From NCBI RefSeq assembly GCF_007273535.1, contig NZ_RIBP01000001.1:1240001-1304000 (forward strand): DNA of 64,000 nucleotides, written 5' to 3'. Below the pieces are notes generated by a model. The model saw only the letters and a list, made by a program, of their open reading frames with translations. It was not told the DNA's origin and made no database searches. The stretch comes from Niallia circulans (GTDB lineage: Bacteria; Bacillota; Bacilli; Bacillales; Cytobacillaceae). Numbering within the stretch: the stretch's first letter is position 1; each line of letters opens with the position of its first letter. Positions 26,227 through 35,078 of the stretch are shown here, in pieces. A program made the position numbers and the translations under genes.

Positions 26227-27102
26227 TTATTTTCTGCCAATGATTATCATTGCATTACCTAATATTTTTTTGTTTAATAAGAGCTTTGGCAAGTTCATTT
26301 CATCAGCAAGTTTATAGCTTTTCCATTCTGATACGCCATGTTCCCTTAAGTCATTGAAGAGCTTGTTTTGGTCTCCAAATACTTTTTCATCTGCAAACAA
26401 ATCTAAGAAAACTAATTCACCACTTGGTTTTAACACTCGCATTGCCTCTTTCAATACTTCCGTTTTATTGCTATTATCTTTTACTTCATGAAACGTAAGA
26501 CAACTTACAAGTAAATCAAATTCAGCATCTTTAAAAGGAAGTACTGCAGCACTTGCTTTTTTAAATTCAATTCTACTAGAAACCTCTTCTATTTCAGCAT
26601 TCTGCTGGCATTGAGCTTTGGAGTACTCCCAATTACCGCCCCAATAATCTATTCCGGTTAAACAGGTTTTAGGAAAGGTATTTGCAAGTTTAATAATTAG
26701 TGAACCACTACCTGTCCCAATATCTAATATTTTCCCTTTTCCGTCCAAGTTCACCTTGGCAACAATTAACTCATGTATTTTTGCCTGATAATTCCCTCCG
26801 AACGCTGCAAATTGGTATATAGAATAAGTAAGGATAAAGGTGATATAAAAAAACGGCAGGGCTAATATACCTGACAGAACTCGCCAATATAAAGAAATAG
26901 GTAATAATGTACCCAAAAGAAAAAGGAGTGAAATAATTAAAAAAATAAGAAGCTTATGAATTCGAATCCAGGTTTGGTATTTTGCTTTTTTTTTCATGTT
27001 ATCAGCTGCCTTTACAGAATTCATTTCTTGTTTAAGGAATTTAAGAATCCTTTGTTCATGTTTAATGCTCAAAGCGGGAAATAAAGATGCTTTTCTTAGC
27101 AT
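26227..27102 (-). CDS. Class I SAM-dependent methyltransferase with N-terminal membrane segments
   Basis: The protein is up to 291 aa. Two hydrophobic segments (about residues 50-68 and 74-95) precede a Rossmann methyltransferase domain with motif I ILDIGTGSGSLI (about 138-149), FKDAEFDLLVSCLTFHEV (about 192-209) and the post-motif EAMRVLKPSGELVFLDLF. The membrane anchor suggests a hydrophobic or membrane-associated substrate. The start is uncertain: Met codons at residues 27 and 36 are alternatives and no site has a strong SD. It is a single gene. Confidence 0.8.
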   Translation of the reverse strand: MLRKASLFPALSIKHEQRILKFLKQEMNSVKAADNMKKKAKYQTWIRIHKLLIFLIISLLFLLGTLLPISLYWRVLSGILALPFFYITFILTYSIYQFAAFGGNYQAKIHELIVAKVNLDGKGKILDIGTGSGSLIIKLANTFPKTCLTGIDYWGGNWEYSKAQCQQNAEIEEVSSRIEFKKASAAVLPFKDAEFDLLVSCLTFHEVKDNSNKTEVLKEAMRVLKPSGELVFLDLFADEKVFGDQNKLFNDLREHGVSEWKSYKLADEMNLPKLLLNKKILGNAMIIIGRK

Positions 27103-27278
27103 TGTAACTATCTTAAAGTTAACTTATGAAAAGATTCATGATTGCTACAAACAGAAAAACAAATGCAGATACATTTTTAATACTTCTGCACAAGCTACCC
27201 CTTTCCTGTTCTCAAAAATAAAACAGTTGCCATATTTGACATCTGTCTATTAGAGCTTTAGCATTTTAATTCGATTTC

Positions 27279-27902
27279 CTAACAGTTCATTTCAGCAATT
27301 TGCTTAAATGCTGTACCTAATGGAGTTGTTTCTAAACGCGTACCGATTGCAGCTGCACATTCTTCCGAGCTTAATATCGATGTATCCAATTCCATATCAT
27401 AAATACCAGGCACATGAACAGAATTCTGCCATCGGTTTACAGCTTCTGGTACTGTTCCAGCTTCTGTATAACCAGTACCCCAGGTTGCCATTCTTCGTTC
27501 CATGATAACATCCACATTACATTTAACACCTATAAATAACACAGGAAAGTCCTTCAAAACCTTAGTACATTTTTCCAGAATACCTCTACTAGTTGCATAA
27601 AAATCATGGTGCCCAACATCAACGACAACATTAAGTCCTAAGCGGCTATGTGCAGCAATAGACTCATACATAGCTTGATACAAAGTAACAATAATCGGCT
27701 CAAGGTCAGGACGCTCTCCCCCAGGCCTTAAGCCGATCCCTGGTTGATAACGCTCTGGCGTCATTTTCATGAAGTTATCAACACCTAAATTCATCCATAC
27801 TCCTTCAAAGGAATCTTGAATAATCGCAGCTATACTTGATTTTCCTGATCGAGGAGTTCCATTAAGGATTACAATTTTACCAAGTTTTTTTGAGTTTCCC
27901 AC
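27279..27902 (-). CDS. Chloramphenicol phosphotransferase-like kinase (CPT family)
   Basis: The protein is 207 aa. The P-loop GTPRSGKSS (residues 15-23), the acid residue in NLGVDNF, VVVDVGHHDF (about 92-101) and FIGVKCNVDVIMERR fit the CPT family, of which the Streptomyces enzyme phosphorylates chloramphenicol. In Bacillaceae such genes are usually uncharacterised small-molecule kinases, so resistance is not implied. It is a single gene in a run of unrelated accessory genes. Confidence 0.8.
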   Translation of the reverse strand: MGNSKKLGKIVILNGTPRSGKSSIAAIIQDSFEGVWMNLGVDNFMKMTPERYQPGIGLRPGGERPDLEPIIVTLYQAMYESIAAHSRLGLNVVVDVGHHDFYATSRGILEKCTKVLKDFPVLFIGVKCNVDVIMERRMATWGTGYTEAGTVPEAVNRWQNSVHVPGIYDMELDTSILSSEECAAAIGTRLETTPLGTAFKQIAEMNC

Positions 27903-28106
27903 TGACTACTACCTCCATTTTCAAAATGCTGAGTTGCTTAAGGCCGATCACATAATTCATCATAGCGAATACTTGATATGAAAAAAGATAACTGTATTGA
28001 ATCGGTGGTACAAATGGAATTTTGGTTCTCTAGCTATAAATTGCAATATCCATCCCACCTTTAAACAAGATGGATATTCGCTCCAGTATTGTGACTGGCC
28101 TATAAA

Positions 28107-28134
28107 AAGGGTGTACCATTTCCGGCACACCCTT
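28107..28134 (-). terminator. Terminator of the small gene at 28139
   Basis: AAGGGTGTACC (28107-28117) pairs with GGCACACCCTT (28124-28134) with one mismatch, followed on the minus strand by T residues. Confidence 0.75.
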
Positions 28135-28138
28135 AATC

Positions 28139-28363
28139 TTATATAGCAATATTCATAAGTTTATTAATTGTAAAAATTGTAGTGTTAATGTCGTCACAGA
28201 TTTCAACAACGGAGGTATTTAAACTTCTTAGTTCGTAACAACCATCTTTAAAACATATTGAAAGTAATGGTTTTTCGTCATTACCGTTAATAATCATGTT
28301 AATGTCAGATGTATGATATTGCTTTAATGTTTGCAGCATCGTTTTGGTATACTCTAAAGACAT
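28139..28363 (-). CDS. Small hypothetical protein
   Basis: The product is 74 aa, acidic to neutral, with a predicted helix, beta strands (INMIINGNDEKPLLSICF, CYELRSL) and a C-terminal helix. No family is recognised. Its reality is supported by a GGGGGATAC SD before the ATG and a proper terminator directly after the stop. It is a single gene. Confidence 0.6.
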   Translation of the reverse strand: MSLEYTKTMLQTLKQYHTSDINMIINGNDEKPLLSICFKDGCYELRSLNTSVVEICDDINTTIFTINKLMNIAI

Positions 28364-28623
28364 TTATAGTATCCCCCTTCCCGATTATAAAGGGAAGGTG
28401 ACTAAATAAAGTCTGGTAGGACCCCAAATAATATTAAATTTTGATTACTTTTACCTTAACATAGGACATCTTATTAAGTAAAGCGGGTTAGATACCTATT
28501 AAGCCGATCTTTTTTCATCTTGTCTGACATGAGCAGATGGAGTTTTAATATATCTGCCAAAAAAACTTTGAAGTTTCTTTTTCTTCTAGTTAACACACCT
28601 CAAAAGTAATATAGACATGAATA

Positions 28624-28983
28624 TTATGCTTTCTTCTGTAGCCATGTTCCTTCAGCTAATTTTTCATCGATAAAATCTAAAACAGTCTGTAATTGAGCCA
28701 TTTGATTTTTTACTTTCTCTTTATGCTGGTGCATTCCAGCTAGCATTTCAGGACTCATATTATTAGTTTCTGCAATATCAAGATATAATTTTATTTCATC
28801 TAAACTAAGATTAGCTTTTTTCATACAGGTGATCATTTGCAGTCGTTCTATATTAGGTTGGGTAAAGACTCGATGTTTATTAGGCAGCCGTTTAATATTG
28901 GGAAGCAACCCAGCTTTTTCATAATATCTTATCGTATCAATGCTTAATTTGGTAAGCGTACTTGCCTGTTTAATTGTATACAT
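28624..28983 (-). CDS. MerR family transcriptional regulator
   Basis: The protein is 119 aa. The MerR winged HTH is at residues 1-70 (MYTIKQASTLTKLSIDTIRY, YEKAGLLPNIKR), followed by a dimerisation helix (about 80-115). No metal-binding cysteines are seen, so it fits the small-molecule or aldehyde group (AdhR/YraB-like). The ATG at 28983 with AAGGAGG 7 bases upstream is chosen over a longer start. It is divergent from an SDR gene whose promoter has the 19-bp spacer expected for MerR activation. Confidence 0.88.
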   Translation of the reverse strand: MYTIKQASTLTKLSIDTIRYYEKAGLLPNIKRLPNKHRVFTQPNIERLQMITCMKKANLSLDEIKLYLDIAETNNMSPEMLAGMHQHKEKVKNQMAQLQTVLDFIDEKLAEGTWLQKKA

Positions 28984-29055
28984 TTGCCCGCCTCCTTCTT
29001 GTAACGCCATTATAAAACATGGAGCCAGCTTTAGGTCAAGCAGAAATCTTTCCTA

Positions 29056-29086
29056 TTGACCTGAAGTTAACTCCATGTTTTATACT
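29056..29086 (+). promoter_or_regulatory. MerR-type promoter of the SDR gene
   Basis: TTGACC (29056-29061) and TATACT (29081-29086) are separated by 19 bp, longer than normal and typical of MerR-activated promoters. The spacer contains a dyad centred on AGTTAACT. The MerR gene lies divergently next to it. Confidence 0.7.
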
Positions 29087-29115
29087 ACATTCATTCACCA
29101 ATAGGAGGCTATAAA

Positions 29116-29958
29116 ATGATCATATCAAAAAGAAAAACAGCACTTGTTACTGGTGCTAACAGCGGGATAGGACTTGAGTTGACGAAAAAATTAATGGAAA
29201 ACGGTTGGGAGATAGCTGCTTTAATTCGCTCAGACTTTCCACAGGAAGAGCTTAAAATCCACCAAAAAATTCGCCAAGGTATAATCCGTATTTACCGTGC
29301 CGATTTATCTGATTTCACAAATATCAAATCGGCATTGACACAAATTAAGGAGAAGGAAGCGAAGCTTGATGCTCTTTTCAATAATGCTGGAGGCAGTTTC
29401 CCAAGCCTTCTTTTTTCACCGCAAGGACGTGAACTGCATTATGAAATTCAAACAGTGGTTCCCTATATTATCTCACTGGAAATGCTTGCTCTTTTGAAAA
29501 AAGGTGATCACAGGATGATTATTCAAACAAGTTCAGACGCGTTTAAATTTAAGAAAGCCTTTGTACCAGAGGAATTGGCCAATCCGCCTAAATTTCAGAA
29601 ATTAATTGGTCCATATGCAACTACAAAGCTAGCAATCACGTTGTGGACACATGCATTGGCACCAAAGTTAAGGCAAGAAGGCGTAACAATTGTCAGCATT
29701 GATCCAGGGAATAATAATACAATGCGAAAAGGCAGAAATGGTGGATTGCCTTTGCTTATCCAGCCGTTCATTAAAGTATTTGGTCCCCATCCAAGTGTTG
29801 GTGCAAGTCGATTGTATGCTGGACTTGAAAGGCTGTCGGAAGAAGCGGGATTATATTTCTCAAAAGGAAAGCCCGCGGGATTTCATTTCAAACAGCACGC
29901 AGACCAAGTACTAATGCAGGTACAATCTATATATGAAAATGAATACTTGACTTTATAA
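29116..29958 (+). CDS. SDR family oxidoreductase
   Basis: The protein is 280 aa. It has TGANSGIG (cofactor loop, about residues 12-19), NNAGG (about 91), SSDAF and YATTKLA with the catalytic Tyr-x-x-x-Lys (about 165-169). The C-terminal part resembles plant-type protochlorophyllide/retinol dehydrogenase-like SDRs. SD AGGAGG lies 7 bases before the ATG. Its promoter has the MerR layout, so expression is probably induced by the molecule sensed by the adjacent regulator, perhaps a reactive carbonyl. Confidence 0.87.
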   Translation: MIISKRKTALVTGANSGIGLELTKKLMENGWEIAALIRSDFPQEELKIHQKIRQGIIRIYRADLSDFTNIKSALTQIKEKEAKLDALFNNAGGSFPSLLFSPQGRELHYEIQTVVPYIISLEMLALLKKGDHRMIIQTSSDAFKFKKAFVPEELANPPKFQKLIGPYATTKLAITLWTHALAPKLRQEGVTIVSIDPGNNNTMRKGRNGGLPLLIQPFIKVFGPHPSVGASRLYAGLERLSEEAGLYFSKGKPAGFHFKQHADQVLMQVQSIYENEYLTL

Positions 29959-29969
29959 TGAAGATAAAT

Positions 29970-29995
29970 AAGCTGTCGAAGCTTTCCGACAGCTT
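29970..29995 (+). terminator. Terminator after the SDR gene
   Basis: AAGCTGTCG and CGACAGCTT arms around a short loop at 29970-29995, followed by a T-rich sequence. Confidence 0.7.
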
Positions 29996-30074
29996 GTTTG
30001 TCTTTGTTAGACAAATGTTCCACTTATTATTAAATCCTACTATAAATAAAGTTGCTTACTTTTCCATTTGTTAT

Positions 30075-30563
30075 TTAAAACATCTGATCTTTGAATGTGG
30101 AAGTCTCTTGCCAATCTTTTGTAATAATTAGTTTGGTTTCATTTGAAACGGTTAATTCGCCTTTTTTCTCAACATTTTGACTGGAGGAATTATTAACATC
30201 CGTCAATTTTAAAGATAAATTGTATGTATAGATTACTGTACCATCATCATTTTCTTTCTTTTTGCTTACATTCACATTTGTTAACTCAATAGAATGATTC
30301 GTATTCTTTGCAAAGTCTGGAGCTAATTGAAAATTTCTGTTTGCTTCTTGTTCTTCTAAAGCATCCTCAGTTAAATATTCTTTTACATTTGTTGCAATTT
30401 CAGCTCCTGTTGGAGTTTCTTTCGGGTCTGCTATCGTGTATTGCTCTGTTTTATACTCTTTCAGTAGTGAAAGGACATCCTCATCTTTTATTTTCTCGGT
30501 TTTGCTACAACCCACTAAGCTGATAACTAATAAAATTAAAATAATTCCTATCCATTTTTTCAT
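30075..30563 (-). CDS. Small lipoprotein of unknown function
   Basis: The product is 162 aa. The N-terminal KKW plus hydrophobic segment ends in the lipobox LVGC (Cys about residue 19), so it is lipid-anchored on the outer face of the membrane. The rest is a soluble domain with alternating strands (NVNVSKKKENDDGTVIYTY, LSLKLTDVNN, KLIITKDW), similar in layout to NTF2-like lipoproteins. The ATG at 30563 has GGGAG 8 bases upstream. No operon partner. Confidence 0.7.
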   Translation of the reverse strand: MKKWIGIILILLVISLVGCSKTEKIKDEDVLSLLKEYKTEQYTIADPKETPTGAEIATNVKEYLTEDALEEQEANRNFQLAPDFAKNTNHSIELTNVNVSKKKENDDGTVIYTYNLSLKLTDVNNSSSQNVEKKGELTVSNETKLIITKDWQETSTFKDQMF

Positions 30564-30838
30564 AGAATCCACTCCCTTTCCAATTAATGTATACGATTCA
30601 CCAAAAATAAAGTTTCATGGATAAAAAATAGACGAAGGCACTCCATGGTAAAGACGAGTATGACCATATTTTTTAATCCATCTTAACCATTTCAGTTTTA
30701 GATGGATTAAGTAGTTTATCTGCTTGCTTTTATAATGGAATTGGAATTTACTTCAGGTAATTCAGAATTTGTTTTGTTTAGTTCTGTGAAGCGTTAATTT
30801 ATGTATAAAACCGGGAAAAGTTCTGTTATAATATTCTA

Positions 30839-30862
30839 AAAAATTCTCAATTAAGAATTTTT
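30839..30862. promoter_or_regulatory. Inverted repeat at the XRE gene start
   Basis: AAAAATTCT (30839-30847) and AGAATTTTT (30854-30862) form a perfect 9-bp inverted repeat. A TATAAT -10 element lies just before it at 30827-30832. Probably the autoregulatory operator. Confidence 0.5.
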
Positions 30863-31273
30863 GGAAACAAACAATTTGCTGAAGAGCTTGTAAATCGTCT
30901 TAAAGAACTCCGGCTCAAAAGAGACTGGACTATCAAATATACAGCTGAAAAGATCGACATAGGAGCAACTATGTATTCTGGATACGAGTCGCAACTTCGT
31001 CTTCCACCAATGGAATTATTACCCAAGATTGCAGAAGTATTTGATACTACAACTGATTATCTATTAGGAAGTTCAAAAAAAGGTGAAACAACCATGCCTC
31101 CAACAGATTTAGAGTTGATTCTATCACAAGAAAACATTCACTTCAGAGGAGTTGAATTAACATTTAAGGATAAAGAAAACGTGAAAGTGCTATTAGAAAT
31201 GCTGTTAGAAAATAGAATGGAAACAATTAATGAGGTAATTTGCCCCTTAGATGCACATCAACAATCCGATTAG
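30857..31273 (+). CDS. XRE family regulator without a canonical start codon
   Basis: The HTH reads FAEELVNRLKELRLKRDWTI, a helix-turn-helix region, then GYESQLRLPPMELLPKIAEVF and TTDYLLG, the standard XRE/Cro-CI fold, followed by a C-terminal helical part. The only ATG in frame (30971) lies in the middle of the HTH and would remove the first two helices. Upstream the frame is open to an ATT at 30857 but has no ATG, GTG, TTG or SD. Either ATT is used on a nearly leaderless message, or the start has been lost. I give the ATT as a provisional boundary. Confidence 0.6.
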   Translation: MFGNKQFAEELVNRLKELRLKRDWTIKYTAEKIDIGATMYSGYESQLRLPPMELLPKIAEVFDTTTDYLLGSSKKGETTMPPTDLELILSQENIHFRGVELTFKDKENVKVLLEMLLENRMETINEVICPLDAHQQSD

Positions 31274-31599
31274 ATTGAGGATTTAACATACATGAGGAGT
31301 TAGGCGGGTTATTCACTGAACACTATTTTGAAAATCTGGTTAAAAAAGATATAAATCATGTAAATGAGTCCAAACTTGACTAAAGAAGACTTAAATTTGT
31401 GCATTGCACTACTTGTTCAACGTGATACTAAAAAAAATATTTAATCTCATTATAAACTAAATTATCCTTACTATAATTATTTATTATATTTCGCTAATAC
31501 TTTTGCAAAAAAAAAGGTGTACTACCGGCCAGCGGTTGGTTATACACCTTTTCATTTTCAATTTAACAAGTGAAGAATAGTGAAAAAACCGCAGCAGGT
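31274..31599. other. Intergenic region after the XRE gene
   Basis: Open frames of 26-30 codons in two frames (around 31300-31445) could be leftovers of a gene following the XRE gene, but none has a convincing start. It ends with the terminator of the S1-domain gene. Confidence 0.4.
31514..31550 (-). terminator. Terminator of the S1-domain gene
   Basis: AAGGTGTA (31514-31521) pairs with TACACCTT (31543-31550), with inner GC pairing; followed by a long T-run on the minus strand. Confidence 0.75.
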
Positions 31600-32052
31600 T
31601 TATCCACGTCTTCCTCCTCTTCCCCCTCTTTTTCCTTCCGCGTTGCGTTTAAGAGATGTTAAGTTCTCCTCACTACTCTTTAAGAATTGGGAGATTTTAT
31701 CTTCAAACGTTTCTTTTGGTTTAAAATTCCCTTTAGAACGATCATTTCCTCTTCCGTTAGTTGGACGGGGACGTTGTTTAGAAAAAGCAGGTCTTTCTGG
31801 TCTTTCCGGTCTTTCTGGTCTATCTATAGTTTGCTTAATGGATAATGCAAGTTTACCTTCTTTTTCACTTAAGACTTTTACTTCAACCATATCACCAATT
31901 TTAAGATGATCATTAACATCTTTTACATAATTATCAGCAACCTCACTGATATGCACAAGACCTGTTTTTCCTCCTGGCAATTCAACGAATGCTCCAAAAT
32001 TAGTGATACCTGTTACTTTACCTTGTAATTTACTACCTACTTCGATTGACAT
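31600..32052 (-). CDS. yabR: S1 domain RNA-binding protein (YabR/CvfD-like)
   Basis: The protein is 150 aa. The S1 domain (residues 1-72) is very close to Bacillus YabR: VGSKLQGKVTGITNFGAFVE, GLVHISEVADNYVKDVNDHL, LSIKQ. It is followed by a basic, disordered tail with a PERPERPERP repeat and a C-terminal RGGRGGRRG stretch, typical of RNA contacts. Such proteins bind ribosomes or mRNA and act in translation under stress. In Bacillus subtilis yabR sits beside divIC; here the gene stands alone, so it may be a paralogue. Confidence 0.85.
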   Translation of the reverse strand: MSIEVGSKLQGKVTGITNFGAFVELPGGKTGLVHISEVADNYVKDVNDHLKIGDMVEVKVLSEKEGKLALSIKQTIDRPERPERPERPAFSKQRPRPTNGRGNDRSKGNFKPKETFEDKISQFLKSSEENLTSLKRNAEGKRGGRGGRRG

Positions 32053-32633
32053 TAATATAATGTGCCTCCTCTATTTATTAAAACAGTTTATTATAACAAA
32101 GATATAGTTTAACATCAAACTTTTCACATTGCATCATAATAAGCAATTTACAATGACCTAAAACATAAAAAGATTTTTTAACAGTTTTAGATATATTAAT
32201 TTATAACATTTTTTCAGATTTTTTTCATCAAATTTAAATAATTAACCCAAATACAAACATGTATTAAAGGGAAAATTTTTTAGTTAAATCAGCCTTCTTT
32301 GCCATTTCAAATAATGTCAGGTTTATTTATAAACTTATTTTGTACCTGATGGATTTGGAATATCTAAAGCAATTATTGGGATGGACAGCGGGAACATTTA
32401 TTATTAAACAATTGCCCCCGTTCTTTTAAGCACAAAATTTTATTTTCACTTTTTTATTCAAGTGAAAAAATACTACCTTATTAATTTCTGCCACCCTTTA
32501 ATCTTAAAAAGTTCTTATATTAATACAAAAAGATATGTAAAAAAAGAGAATTACCCTACCGTTACATAAATTCTCTCTCTATCTTGTAATAGGATTATTA
32601 CTAATCAACCCAGAATTATTCAGTCTAAATAAA
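32053..32633. other. Intergenic region, no gene seen
   Basis: A 580-base AT-rich stretch between the S1-domain gene start and the truncated TauE/SafE gene. It contains only short stop-rich frames. It presumably contains whatever sequence replaced the missing end of the exporter gene. Confidence 0.5.
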
Positions 32634-33183
32634 TTAAAAAATTATGGTTACTGAAGCATAACCATATGGCTTAGCGAACCAATATGGGGTTCCAACATAA
32701 CCTATAGGAGCAATAGGACCTACATAGCCATGATGCGCAATTCCACTGATACCAATATGTCCAATTGAACCTACATGCCCAAAATGACCAACACCTATAT
32801 GTCTTGTAAAAGACAACCATAATAACGGCAATAAGAGCTAAGATTCCATAAACAATATTTATTCCAGTCTCCGGCATATGAGTAGAACTGAGTCCCCCAA
32901 TAAAGCTTCCAGTTACAATGCTTACTCCCATGTAAATGATTAACGTTTTATTTAGAAATCCATCCTTACGATAGGCTAAAACACCTCCGAGTGTTGCAAA
33001 AAACACTTGAATGGCAGTAATCCCTGAAACTTCATGTGCTGTAAAATGTCCTACGCCTAACATTACTGGTATATATAGCAACATGGGATAGTTGATGATA
33101 ACACCACCAATTCCTAACATCCCAGAAATAAAAGAACCAACAAATCCAATAACAAAAATTGTAGCTATAATAGTAATATCCAT
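32634..33183 (-). pseudogene. TauE/SafE sulfite exporter, truncated and frame-switched
   Basis: The first 125 residues are a normal TauE/SafE exporter: [20 protein letters not shown] (helix 1 motif), [19 protein letters not shown] and further membrane helices, ending [10 protein letters not shown]. From about 32820 no exporter sequence follows; full-length members need about 120 more residues with a second Gly-rich motif. Two frames stay open: one is Trp/Cys-rich and ends at 32671, and the other continues to 32634 with a Gly/His/Ile-rich sequence ([20 protein letters not shown]). The exporter of the persulfide operon is therefore probably inactive. Confidence 0.7.
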
Positions 33184-33233
33184 GTTGTTACACCTCTTTA
33201 GAAAAAGGGAACCTTATTTGGTCCCCTTTATTT

Positions 33234-33461
33234 TCAACCCTTTTTAATCCAGAATTTTAATACTCCATTTTCGTCTTCATGTTTTATTAATTCATGTCCT
33301 CCTGATTTAGCCCAAGCTGTTAAATCGTTTAGCGCTCCTTTATCTGTTGTATGGACTTCTAATACTTCACCTGTTTCAATATCTCCCATTGCTTTTTTTG
33401 TCTTTACAATCGGCATTGGACAAGCTAAACCTTTAGCATCTAATACTTTATTTGAATTCAT
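33234..33461 (-). CDS. TusA family sulfurtransferase
   Basis: The protein is 75 aa with the TusA motif DAKGLACPMPIVKTKKAM; the cysteine (residue 14) carries persulfide sulfur. It matches the YrkI/TusA proteins of persulfide operons. It lies 23 bp after the persulfide-dioxygenase-like gene, on the same strand, and probably shuttles sulfane sulfur between the rhodaneses and the exporter or dioxygenase. SD AGGAGG precedes the ATG. Confidence 0.92.
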   Translation of the reverse strand: MNSNKVLDAKGLACPMPIVKTKKAMGDIETGEVLEVHTTDKGALNDLTAWAKSGGHELIKHEDENGVLKFWIKKG

Positions 33462-33484
33462 TTGTTATTCCTCCTATTTAATAA

Positions 33485-34612
33485 TTAACGAACGGCACAA
33501 CGGTTAGGTCCAATTTCCATCTCACGTTGTTTATCTATTTCCGGGTTTATTTTCCCCATATTTGTCTCACGAATTTCTTGATATGCATTTGGTTGTGGCG
33601 GCAAGTTTTCAGTTACTAATTTTCTAAACTCGTTTTCATTATCGATATTGAGTCCATGGTTTTTTGTAAACAACTGTCCTAGTTTTTCTGCTACGCTACC
33701 ATCCTCATTCAACTCGTCAATAATCATAAAGTGTGCTGGTAGAACAATTAGTTCATCTGATAATTCTTTGTAGCGTTTATATAATGTCTCTCTTAAATCA
33801 CTGACCCAGTCTTCTGCCATACCTGCAAGATCAGGCCTTCCGATAGAATCAATGAACAAAATATCACCTGAAAGCAAGTATTTATCATCTACAATAAATG
33901 AAGTTGATCCAATCGTATGTCCAGGTGAATACAATGCTGCAATATTAATGGTTGTATTACCAATTGTTACATCATTTCCATCTTCTAATGGCTGGTAAGA
34001 AAAAGTCACTTCCGTTGCATCCTTAGGTGGTAACCAATAGACAGCACCAGTTTTCTCAGCAATTGTACGTCCTCCGGAAATATGGTCAGCATGGAGGTGC
34101 GTATCAAATACGTGTCTAATCTTTACTCCCTTACTTACTGCAAAATCAAGATAGATATCCGTCATACGCGTTGAATCGATTACTACTGCTTCTCCTTCCG
34201 ATAACACCATGTAGGATAAACATCCCTTACCTACTCGAACAAATTGATAAATTTCGCCACCATCATTCAAGTCACCAATCTTAACTGGTTGTAAATGTTC
34301 ACTCCATGCCTTCATTCCACCCTGTAAATAGAAAACATATAATCCAACATCAGAAAGCATTTCTGCTACCATTACAGATGAACCTTCCTTTGCACAAACA
34401 ACTAGTACTTCTTTATTAGTGGAGATTTTACCTATAATTTCATCAACGCCATCAAGTAATTCAAAATAAGGAATATTTAAATATTCAAAGTTCTCTCCTT
34501 CGATCTTCCAATCGTTAAAATCACTCTCATTACGAACATCCAGAATAAATAACTCATCTTTATTCAAAACTTTTTTCGTCACATCTTTTGAAGTCATTAC
34601 ATTAACAGCCAC
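33485..34612 (-). CDS. Rhodanese-MBL fusion, persulfide dioxygenase-like (YrkH/CstB type)
   Basis: The protein is 375 aa. An N-terminal rhodanese domain (about 1-105) has the Cys loop VVCAKEGSS. The MBL domain (about 110-345) has [17 protein letters not shown] and SGDILF iron ligands typical of ETHE1-like persulfide dioxygenases. The C-terminus ends NRCAVR with a further Cys. It should oxidise low-molecular persulfide to sulfite or thiosulfate. The GTG at 34610-34612 follows GGGGG by 7 bases and is chosen. A CstR-type operator lies immediately upstream and overlaps the SD region. Confidence 0.88.
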   Translation of the reverse strand: MAVNVMTSKDVTKKVLNKDELFILDVRNESDFNDWKIEGENFEYLNIPYFELLDGVDEIIGKISTNKEVLVVCAKEGSSVMVAEMLSDVGLYVFYLQGGMKAWSEHLQPVKIGDLNDGGEIYQFVRVGKGCLSYMVLSEGEAVVIDSTRMTDIYLDFAVSKGVKIRHVFDTHLHADHISGGRTIAEKTGAVYWLPPKDATEVTFSYQPLEDGNDVTIGNTTINIAALYSPGHTIGSTSFIVDDKYLLSGDILFIDSIGRPDLAGMAEDWVSDLRETLYKRYKELSDELIVLPAHFMIIDELNEDGSVAEKLGQLFTKNHGLNIDNENEFRKLVTENLPPQPNAYQEIRETNMGKINPEIDKQREMEIGPNRCAVR

Positions 34613-34616
34613 CAAT

Positions 34617-34632
34617 ATACCCCCTATGGTAT
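34617..34632. promoter_or_regulatory. CstR-type operator, internal copy 1
   Basis: ATACCCCCTATGGTAT, 14 of 16 bases as in the perfect palindrome at 37674-37689. It covers the leader and SD of the persulfide-dioxygenase-like gene. Confidence 0.65.
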
Positions 34633-34664
34633 TAATCTGTTTAAAAAAATAGAAATACATAATG

Positions 34665-35060
34665 TTAAAAAGTTAAAGTTACATCTGCATCTTTTGCAAA
34701 TTTCAAAAATGTTACTGCTCCGCCTACTTCCAATCCATCGACAAAATTTTCTTTTTCTAATCCCATAACATCCATTGTCATTTGACAACCAATAAATTTA
34801 ACTCCCATTTCTTTTGCCATAGCCACTAATTCTGGAATGGGAGGAACATTTGCTTTAATAAATCCTTCTGCAAACTGCTCCTTACCTTCAGGCATGATTA
34901 ATTGCTTATATGCTTCCTTATGAATCAAATTCAACCCTTCAAAAGTAAAGAAAACAGATACTTCTTGATCCGTTGCAGCTGCTGCAGTTGCAATGTTAAA
35001 AACCTTATAAGCATCAAATAATCCACCATTACTTGCAATAATTGCTACTTTTTTATTCAT
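34665..35060 (-). CDS. DsrE/DsrF/DrsH-like sulfur carrier protein
   Basis: The protein is 131 aa. It has the N-terminal strand [21 protein letters not shown] and the conserved cysteine in [16 protein letters not shown] (about residue 91), which carries sulfur in this family. It belongs to the same operon as the rhodaneses and TusA. It is a shorter paralogue of the product of 36429. The role inferred is transfer of persulfide sulfur. Confidence 0.85.
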   Translation of the reverse strand: MNKKVAIIASNGGLFDAYKVFNIATAAAATDQEVSVFFTFEGLNLIHKEAYKQLIMPEGKEQFAEGFIKANVPPIPELVAMAKEMGVKFIGCQMTMDVMGLEKENFVDGLEVGGAVTFLKFAKDADVTLTF

Positions 35061-35078
35061 CGTTAATTCCCCCGTTTT

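Noticed and set aside
27279..27902. Chloramphenicol resistance gene
   Set aside because: Only the family fold is supported; resistance is not implied by sequence or context.
31365..31445. 26-codon frame MSPNLTKEDLNLCIALLVQR
   Set aside because: Too short, no SD; perhaps a leftover of a gene after the XRE regulator, but not supportable.
32380..32440. Possible terminator near GGGAAC and CCCGTTC
   Set aside because: The two arms are not complementary when written out.
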